A DNA stretch of 64,000 nt from Parashewanella spongiae (GTDB lineage Bacteria > Pseudomonadota > Gammaproteobacteria > Enterobacterales > Shewanellaceae): assembly GCF_004358345.1 (NCBI RefSeq), contig NZ_CP037952.1, positions 4,464,001 through 4,528,000 on the forward strand. The letters are read 5' to 3'. This document shows, in pieces, positions 37,507-46,724 of the stretch. Position 1 is the first letter of the stretch. Every line of letters starts with the position of its first letter. Under the pieces are notes generated by a model that saw nothing but the letters and a program-made list of their open reading frames with translations, had not been told where the DNA came from and did not search any database. The translations under genes were made by a program, and so were the position numbers.

Positions 37507-39588
37507 TTATTTTGGCAAGCGTTCAGTAAGTAAGCTCAATTTATACTCTCTTAATATACCGTTTGATATATTGTTAAACACTGCTGTTTTATACTGTCTA
37601 TTAAAGGCTACGTAGATTCTTGACTTAATTTGCTCTTTTCCTTCTGTAGATATCGTAAACGTCTCTTTATCAGCCCTTTCAATTATCCAACCTTTGATTT
37701 GTGACCGCTGTTCTTCTGTTAACTCATTAAACAGTTTATTAGCCAATGCAGCGCTACCTGAATGTAACAATTCCTTATTTGATGAAGTCACATGAGCAGA
37801 ATTTGATCGAACTGCCACTTTCGACTTTTTAGTTTTAGGCAAACCAGTAATCTTTGGGTCACTTCGTTTTGACTCGATCTTCTTACCGGATATATGGCCC
37901 CTGTTGGCAACTAAGTCATTTCTTTTTGACGCTACTGATCTTGGTTCTGGTTCCAGTGTATGAGGTTTATTTCGCTTAGCCACGACAAGTAAACCTGATA
38001 ATCCGCCAGATTGAGGCAGGCTCCCTGTATCAGAATCAGTATCAGTATCGGTTTCACCCTCAGATATCGAGGTACATTCAGAAAATTGATTTGACGTTAG
38101 ACTCTTTGGATGTAAAGTTGTAAACATTGGATTTTGTGACTCAGCGACAACTGCAAGTAGCTCTAAAGGGTTACAAGGTAATTCGGGAGTCCTAATATAT
38201 TCTGCATTATCTTCTACTGCTTGGTTACCTTGCATTGGTGACATCGCTAATGCAGAAGAACTTAAAGATGAAGAAAGTATTTCAGGTGGTGGCTGAGGTG
38301 ACGATGACCACAGATAAAGTGGTTTCCCTTTAAAATTTAAATCAACACTCGGATTTGTCCAAGTATTTTGAATCTCTTTTTTTATTTGCGTTTGAACTGG
38401 TAAAGGAATTTTATAAAGCTTTTTAATACGTTGATTTTCTAAGCGTTGCCTCTTGGTTGTTAAGTGAGTAACTTCCACTGCATCGGAAGTTCTTTGGCTT
38501 CCAGCACAGGGATACAAAGCGCTCTTTATTATTGGTGTTTGATGCATGGGAGGAGTCATATCTATAAGTGGTGGTGGTAGTGGTAGTTGTTGTTCTTTTG
38601 GAAAGTTTTTTGGTGAATAATAGGTTATGTTATTTCGTTCTAGATTTACTTCTGCTTTTGCCTGCGTTTGAAGTACTGCCCTTGGGACACTCTTTGCACA
38701 AACCGGTAGTCGCACAGATTTGTATGTACTTCCCCATAACCCTTTAACGCATAGGCCTCTTTGGTGTTGAAGATGTCTTTTAGGGGCTGAATTAACCGAT
38801 AGCGCTCTATCACTAGGTGAAATTATTGGTGTTGAAGAATAAGCTAGTGTCATAGATGAGGTGCTTGCTTCACTCAATGGCAGCGAATTCAATGGAGGAG
38901 AATCATCACTCGACTGTGGAGGAGTGATAAAAGTTGCAGCAGTACCTTCATTAAATTTTTGCACACTTGCAGACATAGCCACTTTATTTTTATCAAAGCG
39001 TTTAATTTTTTGCTCAAGATCTTGTTTAGTCTTTTTCAATTCGGTTTCTTTCATTAGCGCTTGACGTTTAACAGCTTCGTTTTCTTTTATTTCTCGTGCC
39101 ACTACTCGTCTTTGTTTCGATAGTTCTTCTAGTTGACGCTTATCTTGCTCTTCATTTTTTTGTCCTAAAAGCTGAACAGCACTTTGTAGTAGCTCAGGCT
39201 TAGTATTCGGTAAAAATACGATTAATGTTTCATCATCGGCTTCATTCGCGCCTAATTGTTGAAAACTAACCACATGATGTGTGAGCCCACGCTTCATTGT
39301 ACTGCTTAAGCCGAATTCAAATTTATTTATATTGTTTGACACTAACAAGTTATTTAGATCTTCAACACTGTTTTTTGCGTTGTCTGAATCACTAATAAAG
39401 TTGATTTGCCAAACCTTCGTCATTAAGTCAGCTAACAATATTTCTGATTTTATGTCCAAAATTGTTTTTAAAAATAAAGCAACTGAAGCATAGTCTTCTG
39501 AGGTTACTAGTGATGCATTTTTAATACTGGCTGCTTCAGTTGTTTGATAAGATTGCCTGTAAGTAGATACTGAAGCCGCAGATAACAT
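37507..39588 (-). CDS. Unknown 693-residue low-complexity protein with coiled coil
   Basis: I do not recognise this protein. The start MLSAASVSTYRQS has GGGAG six bases before it; the frame extends four codons. Residues 1-140 form a mixed domain (LTHHVVSFQQLGANEADDETLIVFLP). Residues 145-200 are a Lys/Glu/Gln coiled coil (KNEEQDKRQLEELSKQRR). About 210-600 is Ser/Pro/Thr-rich, with short acidic repeats (TDTDSDTGS) and basic patches. The C-terminal 70 residues look folded (LFNELTEEQRSQIKGWIIERA). There is no signal peptide or membrane segment. It is divergent from the gene at 39982, and the two share an M-[IL]-S-A-A-S start. Confidence 0.75.
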   Translation of the reverse strand: MLSAASVSTYRQSYQTTEAASIKNASLVTSEDYASVALFLKTILDIKSEILLADLMTKVWQINFISDSDNAKNSVEDLNNLLVSNNINKFEFGLSSTMKRGLTHHVVSFQQLGANEADDETLIVFLPNTKPELLQSAVQLLGQKNEEQDKRQLEELSKQRRVVAREIKENEAVKRQALMKETELKKTKQDLEQKIKRFDKNKVAMSASVQKFNEGTAATFITPPQSSDDSPPLNSLPLSEASTSSMTLAYSSTPIISPSDRALSVNSAPKRHLQHQRGLCVKGLWGSTYKSVRLPVCAKSVPRAVLQTQAKAEVNLERNNITYYSPKNFPKEQQLPLPPPLIDMTPPMHQTPIIKSALYPCAGSQRTSDAVEVTHLTTKRQRLENQRIKKLYKIPLPVQTQIKKEIQNTWTNPSVDLNFKGKPLYLWSSSPQPPPEILSSSLSSSALAMSPMQGNQAVEDNAEYIRTPELPCNPLELLAVVAESQNPMFTTLHPKSLTSNQFSECTSISEGETDTDTDSDTGSLPQSGGLSGLLVVAKRNKPHTLEPEPRSVASKRNDLVANRGHISGKKIESKRSDPKITGLPKTKKSKVAVRSNSAHVTSSNKELLHSGSAALANKLFNELTEEQRSQIKGWIIERADKETFTISTEGKEQIKSRIYVAFNRQYKTAVFNNISNGILREYKLSLLTERLPK

Positions 39589-39981
39589 CCAAACTCCCAC
39601 ATATAAAAATTTGATTAACCAGCATCAAATTAAGTTGAATAAACTTCATTTATTAATTTAATTTCAGCTAATGTTTTCAAGAACAGAATTCAGGATGATA
39701 ACGAGTAAATCAAAATAGTTTAACAACATAAAGTAGGTTTAATATTTGCTTAATCTGTAATTAAAAATTACAAGTTTTGCAAACTGAGCAATAACTATTA
39801 TGCAATCAAAACCATCGCTTATATTCATATTAACTTTCGCCGTAATGTCTCATATTTTACTCATTTATCTTTCGTTAACTTATACCAATTCGTATATATA
39901 TTAAGCCATCCTAAGATTGAATTAAGTGATTAAAAAAGATTAGTCTTAGTTTTTATTTTTCTATTATATTAGGCACTGATT
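39589..39981. promoter_or_regulatory. Divergent intergenic region between two unknown genes
   Basis: A 393-base, very AT-rich spacer that must hold both promoters. The stretch ACTTATACCAATTCGTATAT near 39880 resembles a family E end but lacks a partner. I cannot name firm promoter boxes or operators. Confidence 0.4.
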
Positions 39982-40569
39982 ATGATCTCAGCTGCTAGCA
40001 CAACCTTTGCTTCTACATCAGTTAGAATAGTGAATGCTTCCCCGAAAGCTCTATCAACCTCCATGAGTATTCAATCCTCAAGAAAAAATTTTAAAGTCCA
40101 GTCAGGCGGGAAAAATGGAGGTTCTGGATCTGTTCAGTCTATTAAGCAAGGAGAGAAGATCAGTTCTGCTTCAGCAGCATCATCACCCAAAATTCGTCAA
40201 CATTTTGCAGCCTTTAATCAACATGGGGACACTTACCCTTCCCATAGATATCTTCTGCAATGTAACAGCTCTGGCACACGATTAGTTATCAGGCAACAAT
40301 CAGCCTCTGAATCAAGTCAAGAAAATAAGGAATGGCATCTAGAACCGGCTCTTTCAACAGCTTTAAGAAAAACAGCAACTCATGCAAGCCAACTATATAC
40401 GATTCAAACGTCCGACTCTTTGAATGATATGAATCAATATGTATTTTGCATAAGTGGTGATGGTAACACGGTAATTATCAGAGATGCTGATGAAACAGGA
40501 ACACTTTTAACGAAAGACACGGAATCAAAGGCCAACATTTTGGATGATGACTATAGTCAAAATACATAA
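39982..40569 (+). CDS. Unknown 195-residue Ser-rich protein
   Basis: I do not recognise this protein. The N-terminal 65 residues are Ser/Thr/Lys-rich and probably disordered (MISAASTTFASTSVRIVNAS, then SGGKNGGSGS). Residues 80-180 look like a small beta-rich domain with two similar strand pairs, RYLLQCNSSGTRLVIRQQ and QYVFCISGDGNTVIIRDA, spaced about 68 residues apart. There is no signal peptide. The first residues resemble those of the divergent neighbour at 39588. The stop codon overlaps the terminator of fba on the other strand. Confidence 0.7.
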   Translation: MISAASTTFASTSVRIVNASPKALSTSMSIQSSRKNFKVQSGGKNGGSGSVQSIKQGEKISSASAASSPKIRQHFAAFNQHGDTYPSHRYLLQCNSSGTRLVIRQQSASESSQENKEWHLEPALSTALRKTATHASQLYTIQTSDSLNDMNQYVFCISGDGNTVIIRDADETGTLLTKDTESKANILDDDYSQNT

Positions 40570-40592
40570 AAAAAGCCCGCAAGTCAGCGGGC
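40568..40592 (-). terminator. Terminator of fba
   Basis: On the minus strand the GCCCGCTGACTTGCGGGC hairpin is followed by seven T. It lies 24 bases past the fba stop. Its T run overlaps the last codon of the convergent gene at 39982. Confidence 0.88.
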
Positions 40593-40615
40593 GATATATT
40601 ATCAAAAATCGAGCA

Positions 40616-41680
40616 TTAATTAATCTTTGGATCGAGCTCGCCTGCTTGATAAGACTTGTACATAGCTTGCAAAGATTTTGGCTTTATTTTAGACCCCATG
40701 CCCGCACAACCAAATGCTTCGTAGCGTGTAGTACAAATATCTGCCATAGCTTCCATTGATGCTTTTAAGAACTTACGCGGATCAAATTCGCTTGGATTTT
40801 CAGCTAAGAATTTACGTACCGCCCCCGTTGACGCTAAACGTAAATCCGTATCGATGTTTACTTTACGCACACCATGTTTGATACCTTCTACGATCTCTTC
40901 AAGGGGGACACCGTAAGTTTCAGGGATCGCCCCGCCATACTGATTGATGATTTGCAGCCATTCTTGCGGCACTGAAGATGAACCGTGCATCACTAAATGC
41001 GTGTTAGGAATACGCGCGTGAATTTCTTTAATTCGGTCAATACGAAGTACATCACCGGTAGGTTTACGGCTGAACTTATAAGCACCATGACTGGTACCGA
41101 TTGCAATCGCAAGCGCATCAACATGAGTGTCAGAAACAAAACGCGCCGCTTCTTCAGGAGTAGTAAGCATTTGATCCATGCTTAATGTGCCTTCTGCTCC
41201 AATGCCGTCTTCTTCACCCGCTTGGCCAGTTTCTAGGCTACCTAAACAGCCGATTTCACCTTCAACTGAAACACCACAAGCATGAGCAAACGCCACTGTG
41301 CGGCGAGTTACATCAACATTGTAATCATAAGATGCTGGCGTCTTACCATCGGCCATTAATGAGCCATCCATCATTACTGAAGACATACCGAGCTGAATCG
41401 AACGCTGACAAATATCAGGATCTGTCCCGTGATCTTGATGAATACATACCGGAATATCTGGGTACTGCTCAAGCGCTGCGGCCATCAAATACTTCAAAAA
41501 TTGTGGACGAGCATATTTTCGAGCACCCGCTGAAGCTTGAACAATTACCGGACTGTCCGTTGCTTCTGCTGCTTGCATAATTGCACGCATTTGCTCAAGG
41601 TTATTCACGTTGAATGCCGGTACACCATAATCATGTTCTGCTGCATGATCTAGCATCTGACGCAATGAGATTAAAGCCAT
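40616..41680 (-). CDS. fba: Fructose-bisphosphate aldolase, class II
   Basis: This zinc enzyme interconverts fructose 1,6-bisphosphate with dihydroxyacetone phosphate and glyceraldehyde 3-phosphate. The 354-residue protein is of the long class IIB type. Zinc ligands are in HQDHGTDPD (with VCIHQDHG), [14 protein letters not shown] and the later [10 protein letters not shown]. The phosphate-binding stretch [11 protein letters not shown] is present. It follows pgk by 139 bases that contain two hairpins. Confidence 0.97.
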   Translation of the reverse strand: MALISLRQMLDHAAEHDYGVPAFNVNNLEQMRAIMQAAEATDSPVIVQASAGARKYARPQFLKYLMAAALEQYPDIPVCIHQDHGTDPDICQRSIQLGMSSVMMDGSLMADGKTPASYDYNVDVTRRTVAFAHACGVSVEGEIGCLGSLETGQAGEEDGIGAEGTLSMDQMLTTPEEAARFVSDTHVDALAIAIGTSHGAYKFSRKPTGDVLRIDRIKEIHARIPNTHLVMHGSSSVPQEWLQIINQYGGAIPETYGVPLEEIVEGIKHGVRKVNIDTDLRLASTGAVRKFLAENPSEFDPRKFLKASMEAMADICTTRYEAFGCAGMGSKIKPKSLQAMYKSYQAGELDPKIN

Positions 41681-41706
41681 TTTCTTGCTCCGTTTGTAGG
41701 GTAATG

Positions 41707-41781
41707 TGTGAACACTTTATAGTGTGTTCACATTAAAGTTTGATGTCTTTTTTTAACGCTCTCTAACCTAAACTAGAGAGC
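41707..41781 (-). other. Two stem-loops in the pgk-fba gap
   Basis: Stem TGTGAACAC/GTGTTCACA at 41707-41732 and stem GCTCTCTA/TAGAGAGC at 41758-41781. Neither is followed by a T run on the coding strand, so they look like mRNA-processing or stabilising structures between pgk and fba rather than terminators. Confidence 0.5.
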
Positions 41782-41819
41782 TGTAATGTTGTTTTTATTG
41801 TGAATTTTTATAAAAAAAT

Positions 41820-42995
41820 TTACGCGCCGCGTTGTTCTAACATCGTAACCGCCGGTAGTTCTTTTCCTTCAAGAAACTCTAAGAAAGCACCGCCACCCGT
41901 AGAGATATAGGACACTTTGTCAGCAATATTATATTTATCAACGGCCGCTAATGTATCGCCACCACCAGCAATGGAAAACGCTTCTGAATCAGCAATCGCC
42001 TGTGCGATACGCTTGGTGCCTTCGCCAAATTGGTCAAACTCGAATACGCCAACTGGGCCGTTCCATACGATAGTGCCAGCTTTCTTTAAAATTTCAGCTA
42101 ACGCTTCCGCGCTGTCTGGGCCAATATCAAAAATCATGTCTTCGTCAGCAACATCAGCCACATTTTTTAGTGTTGCGCTAGCCGTAGGACTAAACTCACC
42201 GGCAACAACAACATCCGTTGGTACGGGAATATCTCCGCCACGACTTTGAGCGTTATTGACCAGACGAGTCGCCTCTTCAACTAAATCAGCTTCATATAAT
42301 GATTTACCGACATTATGACCTGCTGCCGCAATAAAGGTATTGGCAATACCGCCGCCCACAACAAGTTGATCAACTTTAGTGGATAAGCTTTCTAGCACAG
42401 TCAATTTAGTTGATACTTTAGAACCACCAACGATTGCCACCATTGGGCGATCAGGATTATCTAATGCTTTACCTAATGCGTCTAACTCACCCACTAATAA
42501 TGGGCCTGCACAGGCAACAGGGGCATGTAAGCCAACACCATGAGTAGACGCTTGCGCGCGGTGAGCCGTACCAAAGGCATCCATCACATAAACATCACAC
42601 AGTGCAGCCATTCTCTTGGCGAGTGCTTGGTCATTTTTCTTTTCACCCACGTTGAAACGCACGTTTTCGAAAACTACCACTTCACCTTGCTTAGTTTCAA
42701 CACCATCGAGATAATCTGAAGCTAAAGTTACACTGCAATCTAAAGCATCATTGAGATAATCAACCACTGGTTGCATCGAAAACTCAGCATTAAACTCACC
42801 TTCTGTCGGGCGACCTAAATGTGACATAACCATCACAGCTGCGCCTTTTTCTAGTGCGAGATTAATCGTCGGTAATGCAGCACGCAGGCGAGCATCACTG
42901 GTCACTTTGCCATCGGCAATTGGCACATTTAAATCTTCACGGATCAATACGCGCTTACCTTGCAAATCGAGATCCGACATACGAATAATGGTCAT
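41820..42995 (-). CDS. pgk: Phosphoglycerate kinase
   Basis: Pgk transfers phosphate from 1,3-bisphosphoglycerate to ADP. The 391-residue protein has the N-terminal signature [12 protein letters not shown], the substrate-binding SHLGRPTEG, the hinge ([16 protein letters not shown]), and the nucleotide loop ([15 protein letters not shown], then GGGDTLAAV and [13 protein letters not shown]). It lies between epd and fba, a conserved gammaproteobacterial order. Confidence 0.97.
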   Translation of the reverse strand: MTIIRMSDLDLQGKRVLIREDLNVPIADGKVTSDARLRAALPTINLALEKGAAVMVMSHLGRPTEGEFNAEFSMQPVVDYLNDALDCSVTLASDYLDGVETKQGEVVVFENVRFNVGEKKNDQALAKRMAALCDVYVMDAFGTAHRAQASTHGVGLHAPVACAGPLLVGELDALGKALDNPDRPMVAIVGGSKVSTKLTVLESLSTKVDQLVVGGGIANTFIAAAGHNVGKSLYEADLVEEATRLVNNAQSRGGDIPVPTDVVVAGEFSPTASATLKNVADVADEDMIFDIGPDSAEALAEILKKAGTIVWNGPVGVFEFDQFGEGTKRIAQAIADSEAFSIAGGGDTLAAVDKYNIADKVSYISTGGGAFLEFLEGKELPAVTMLEQRGA

Positions 42996-43044
42996 TTGTT
43001 ATTTTCCTACTTTAATCAATAATTCTGTCTGACTTGCATTCACA

Positions 43045-44070
43045 CTATGAGTTAACAGCAAGCCGAGTTCGTGCCATCGCTAGGGCGGTATCTAACATTC
43101 GGTTAGCAAAACCCCACTCGTTATCGCACCATAATAATAATTTCACTAAATGTCCGTCACTGACTCGTGTTTGAGTACCATCAACAATGCTAGAACGCGG
43201 ATCATGATTAAAATCACAAGATACTAATGGTTCTTTTGTGAAACCCAACACGGCTGAGAAACGTCCTTTTGCGGCCGATTCTAGTACATTATTGACTTTG
43301 GCAATATCGACTCTGTGCTCAAGTGTGACCGATAAGTCAATTGCAGTAACATTTATGGTGGGAACACGTACTGAAATAGCTTCAAACTTATCTTTTAAGT
43401 GCGGAAAAATTCGCTCGATGCCTCGTGCTAACTTGGTATCTACAGGAATAATTGATTGTCCGGCCGCACGAGTCCGTCGTAAGTCAGTATGATATGCGTC
43501 AATAACGGGCTGATCATGCATTGCAGAATGTATAGTGGTGATTGCACCACTTTTAACAGTGAAGTTTTTGTCTAATAAATCAATGACTGGAATAAGGCAA
43601 TTGGTCGTGCAAGAGGCGTTTGATACAATCACATCTTGAGGCGTCAGTTGATGTTGATTAACACCATAAACAATGGTGGCATCCACATTCGGGCTTGAGG
43701 GATTGCTTATCAAGACTTGCTTGGCACCTGCTTTGACATGAACCTCACATTCTTCACGGGTATTTAACACTCCAGTTGCTTCAAAAACTATATCGATATC
43801 AAGCGCTTCCCATGGCAAATCAAAGGGATTTTCAACATGCAGTAATTTGATTTTATCATCATTGATTGTCAGCGTGTCACCTGCAAAATCTACTGTGCCA
43901 TCAAAACGTCCGTGGGTCGTATCGTATTTGGTTAAATGTACAATGGCTTCAGGTTGAGCTAATTCGTTAATCGCTACGATTTTTAAATGTGCATTTTTTC
44001 CTGACTCATACAGAGCACGTAATATTGTACGACCTATTCGTCCATACCCGTTAATTGCAACTCGGATCAA
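43045..44070 (-). CDS. epd: D-erythrose-4-phosphate dehydrogenase
   Basis: Epd oxidises erythrose 4-phosphate on the pyridoxal phosphate pathway. The 341-residue protein is of the GAPDH fold: NAD loop [19 protein letters not shown], catalytic SNASCTTNC, and [15 protein letters not shown], which is diagnostic of Epd rather than GapA. The start is TTG (TTGATCCGAGTT) behind AAGGA, since the preceding ATG is out of frame. It lies between tkt and pgk. Confidence 0.94.
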   Translation of the reverse strand: MIRVAINGYGRIGRTILRALYESGKNAHLKIVAINELAQPEAIVHLTKYDTTHGRFDGTVDFAGDTLTINDDKIKLLHVENPFDLPWEALDIDIVFEATGVLNTREECEVHVKAGAKQVLISNPSSPNVDATIVYGVNQHQLTPQDVIVSNASCTTNCLIPVIDLLDKNFTVKSGAITTIHSAMHDQPVIDAYHTDLRRTRAAGQSIIPVDTKLARGIERIFPHLKDKFEAISVRVPTINVTAIDLSVTLEHRVDIAKVNNVLESAAKGRFSAVLGFTKEPLVSCDFNHDPRSSIVDGTQTRVSDGHLVKLLLWCDNEWGFANRMLDTALAMARTRLAVNS

Positions 44071-44110
44071 AATATTCCATTCCTTAACTAAGGCTTTGCT
44101 CTATGAGCAT

Positions 44111-44141
44111 AAAAAAACGGCCTGCATTCGTATGCAGGCCG
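44111..44141 (-). terminator. Terminator of tkt
   Basis: A 10-bp stem CGGCCTGCAT/ATGCAGGCCG is followed on the minus strand by seven T, 34 bases past the tkt stop. It separates tkt from the epd-pgk-fba unit. Confidence 0.92.
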
Positions 44142-44174
44142 ATTATAGCGATTTATATCACAAAAGTTTAGCTT

Positions 44175-46166
44175 TTAAAGTGCGTTAACGGTTTCAACAA
44201 CATTTGCAACAGTAAAGCCAAAGTGCTTCAGCAAGTCGCCGCCTGGAGCAGACTCTCCGAAGGTTTGCATCCCCACAACGCCGCCATTGAATCCAACATA
44301 TTTGTACCAGAAATCAGTATGCGCTGCTTCAATCGCAACACGCTTGGTCACTGAGCTTGGCAATACACTTTCTTTATATGCGGCATCTTGTTTATCAAAC
44401 TCGTTGGTTGATGGCATAGAGACAACTCGCACATTGTTACCTTGTGCGGTCAATTCAGCCGCAGAATCTAAGGCAAGTTGTACTTCAGAGCCTGTCGCAA
44501 TCAAGATAACATCTGCCTTACCAACACAATCCTGCAACACATAACCGCCTTTAGCGATGTCAGACACTTGCTCAGCATTACGAACTTGGGCAGATAAACC
44601 TTGGCGGCTAAAAATTAATGACGTTGGTGCGCTTTGACGTTCAATGGCTGACTTCCACGCTACTGCGGTTTCAGTGGCATCACATGGGCGCCATACCGTC
44701 ATATTTGGCGTCATGCGCAAGTTAGCAATTTGCTCAATAGGTTGATGAGTAGGACCATCTTCACCTTGACCGATTGAATCATGGGTATAAACGAAGACGT
44801 TTTGAATCCCCATCAGGGCTGACATGCGCACAGCATTACGAGCATATTCCATAAACATTAGGAAGGTTGCACCGTAATTGATAAAACCACCATGCAAAGA
44901 AATACCGTTCATGATGCCGCTCATACCGAACTCACGGACACCGTAATAGATGTAGTTACCCGCAGGATCGTCTTGAATGCCTTTAGAGCCTGACCATAAG
45001 GTTAAGTTTGAACCTGCTAAATCCGCAGAGCCACCCAGTAATTCAGGTAACATGGCACCGAATGCACCAATGGTATTTTGCGAGGCTTTACGAGAAGCAA
45101 GTGATTCGCCTTTCTCTTGACACTCTTGGATATAGGCTTCTGCTTTTGCGGCGAAATCAGCAGGTAAGTCACCTTTTAATACGCGGCGTTCGTATTCTGC
45201 AGCCAATTCTGGGTGAGCGGCTTGATAAGCAGCAAACTTGTCATTCCAATTTGATTCAGCAGCTTGACCAGCTTCTTTCGCATCCCATCCTTGGTAAACA
45301 TCGGCAGGCACTTCAAATGGTGCATGCTCCCAACCTAAAAATTCACGTGCTGCGGCAATTTCTGCATCACCTAATGGTGCACCGTGACAATCGTGAGAGC
45401 CTGACTTATTAGGCGAACCGTAACCGATGACGGTTTTACAACAAATCATGGTTGGTTTGTCTGTAATCGACTTCGCTTGTGTTACTGCTGCACTTATTGC
45501 GGCAGCGTCATGACCGTCAACATCGGCAATCACGTGCCAGCCGTATGATTCAAAACGCTTAGCTGTATCGTCGGTAAACCAACCTTCAACGTCACCGTCG
45601 ATTGAAATACCGTTGTCATCCCAAAATGCAATCAACTTGCCTAAACCTAGCGTTCCAGCCAGTGAACTTGCTTCATGAGAGATACCTTCCATTAAACAGC
45701 CATCGCCTAAAAAGCAATAAGTATAATGGTCAACGATGTCATGTCCTGAACGGTTAAATTGTGCGGCCAGCGTTTTTTCAGCAATGGCCATGCCGACTGC
45801 GTTGCTGATACCTGCGCCCAATGGACCTGTGGTTGTTTCCACACCTGGTGTGTAACCATACTCTGGATGCCCCGGTGTTTTAGAGTGCAACTGACGGAAC
45901 TGCTTAAGTTCTGACATTGGTAAATCGTAGCCCGAAAGATGCAAAAGCGAATAAATCAACATTGAACCGTGACCATTAGATAGTACAAAACGGTCTCTGT
46001 CTGCCCAGTTTGGATTGTTCGGATTATGCTTTAGGAAGTCATTCCAAAGCACTTCAGCAATATCGGCCATACCGAGTGGTGCGCCTGGGTGACCAGATTT
46101 TGCTTTTTGAACGGCATCCATACTCAGGATACGAATTGCGTTTGCGAGTACTTTACGGGAAGACAT
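44175..46166 (-). CDS. tkt: Transketolase
   Basis: Transketolase moves two-carbon units between sugar phosphates with thiamine diphosphate. I start at [12 protein letters not shown], which has GGAGAG four bases upstream; the frame extends 11 codons. The result is 663 residues, the E. coli length. Motifs: [19 protein letters not shown], the ThDP site [27 protein letters not shown]-type segment (DDNGISIDG), and the C-terminal domain start [19 protein letters not shown]. It has its own terminator. Confidence 0.97.
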   Translation of the reverse strand: MSSRKVLANAIRILSMDAVQKAKSGHPGAPLGMADIAEVLWNDFLKHNPNNPNWADRDRFVLSNGHGSMLIYSLLHLSGYDLPMSELKQFRQLHSKTPGHPEYGYTPGVETTTGPLGAGISNAVGMAIAEKTLAAQFNRSGHDIVDHYTYCFLGDGCLMEGISHEASSLAGTLGLGKLIAFWDDNGISIDGDVEGWFTDDTAKRFESYGWHVIADVDGHDAAAISAAVTQAKSITDKPTMICCKTVIGYGSPNKSGSHDCHGAPLGDAEIAAAREFLGWEHAPFEVPADVYQGWDAKEAGQAAESNWNDKFAAYQAAHPELAAEYERRVLKGDLPADFAAKAEAYIQECQEKGESLASRKASQNTIGAFGAMLPELLGGSADLAGSNLTLWSGSKGIQDDPAGNYIYYGVREFGMSGIMNGISLHGGFINYGATFLMFMEYARNAVRMSALMGIQNVFVYTHDSIGQGEDGPTHQPIEQIANLRMTPNMTVWRPCDATETAVAWKSAIERQSAPTSLIFSRQGLSAQVRNAEQVSDIAKGGYVLQDCVGKADVILIATGSEVQLALDSAAELTAQGNNVRVVSMPSTNEFDKQDAAYKESVLPSSVTKRVAIEAAHTDFWYKYVGFNGGVVGMQTFGESAPGGDLLKHFGFTVANVVETVNAL

Positions 46167-46409
46167 GCTCTCTCCTGCTGAGGGTTGTGGGCTTGCCAAC
46201 AGCTGTAAACTTAAGACAATACAACTGCGGCCAATTTTGTGGCGTATTTTCGCTTACATGCTGGTTTGACGCAATGATAAATGTGATTTATCTCACTGAA
46301 TTACACTTCACCAAGTCAAGCGGTATCTTAGACACATTAAAAATCGACATCGTGCAGTAAATTTAATCTTATTGCTAGAGAATCATAAGCTGGCATAAAA
46401 GCGGTATTA

Positions 46410-46724
46410 GGGTCTGTTGATCTTTAGTGATTGTTTTTGCAGCGATAAATTGGTTGTTTTATGCAAGGCAGAGTTTGTGAGGTTTGGTTATTATCGACAT
46501 ACAAAACTGTCGTTACTTCGTTTCCAAATAAGAAAACGATAACGCAGCACCTTTTATTTAGAAAGAGCGACCAATTTACGCTCTCTCTTTTTTCCGATGC
46601 TTTTGAGCATTCACTGTTCTGTGTTGTGACCAGCTCACTTAGATGGCTAAGCATCACTGCTCACGCCTTGAACAGATAAATACTCAAATAGCACAAAATT
46701 TAATCCTGAAAGATCAACAGCCCC
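46410..46724 (+). repeat. MITE family A, copy 5 (full, empty B site)
   Basis: A 315-bp copy flanked by TA (46408-46409 and 46725-46726). It reads CCTTGAACAGATAAATAC across the site where B is inserted in copies 1 and 4, giving the unoccupied reference. Its right end supplies the G of the TAG stop of the gene at 46724. It fills the gap after tkt; no gene is seen in 46167-46409. Confidence 0.92.
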
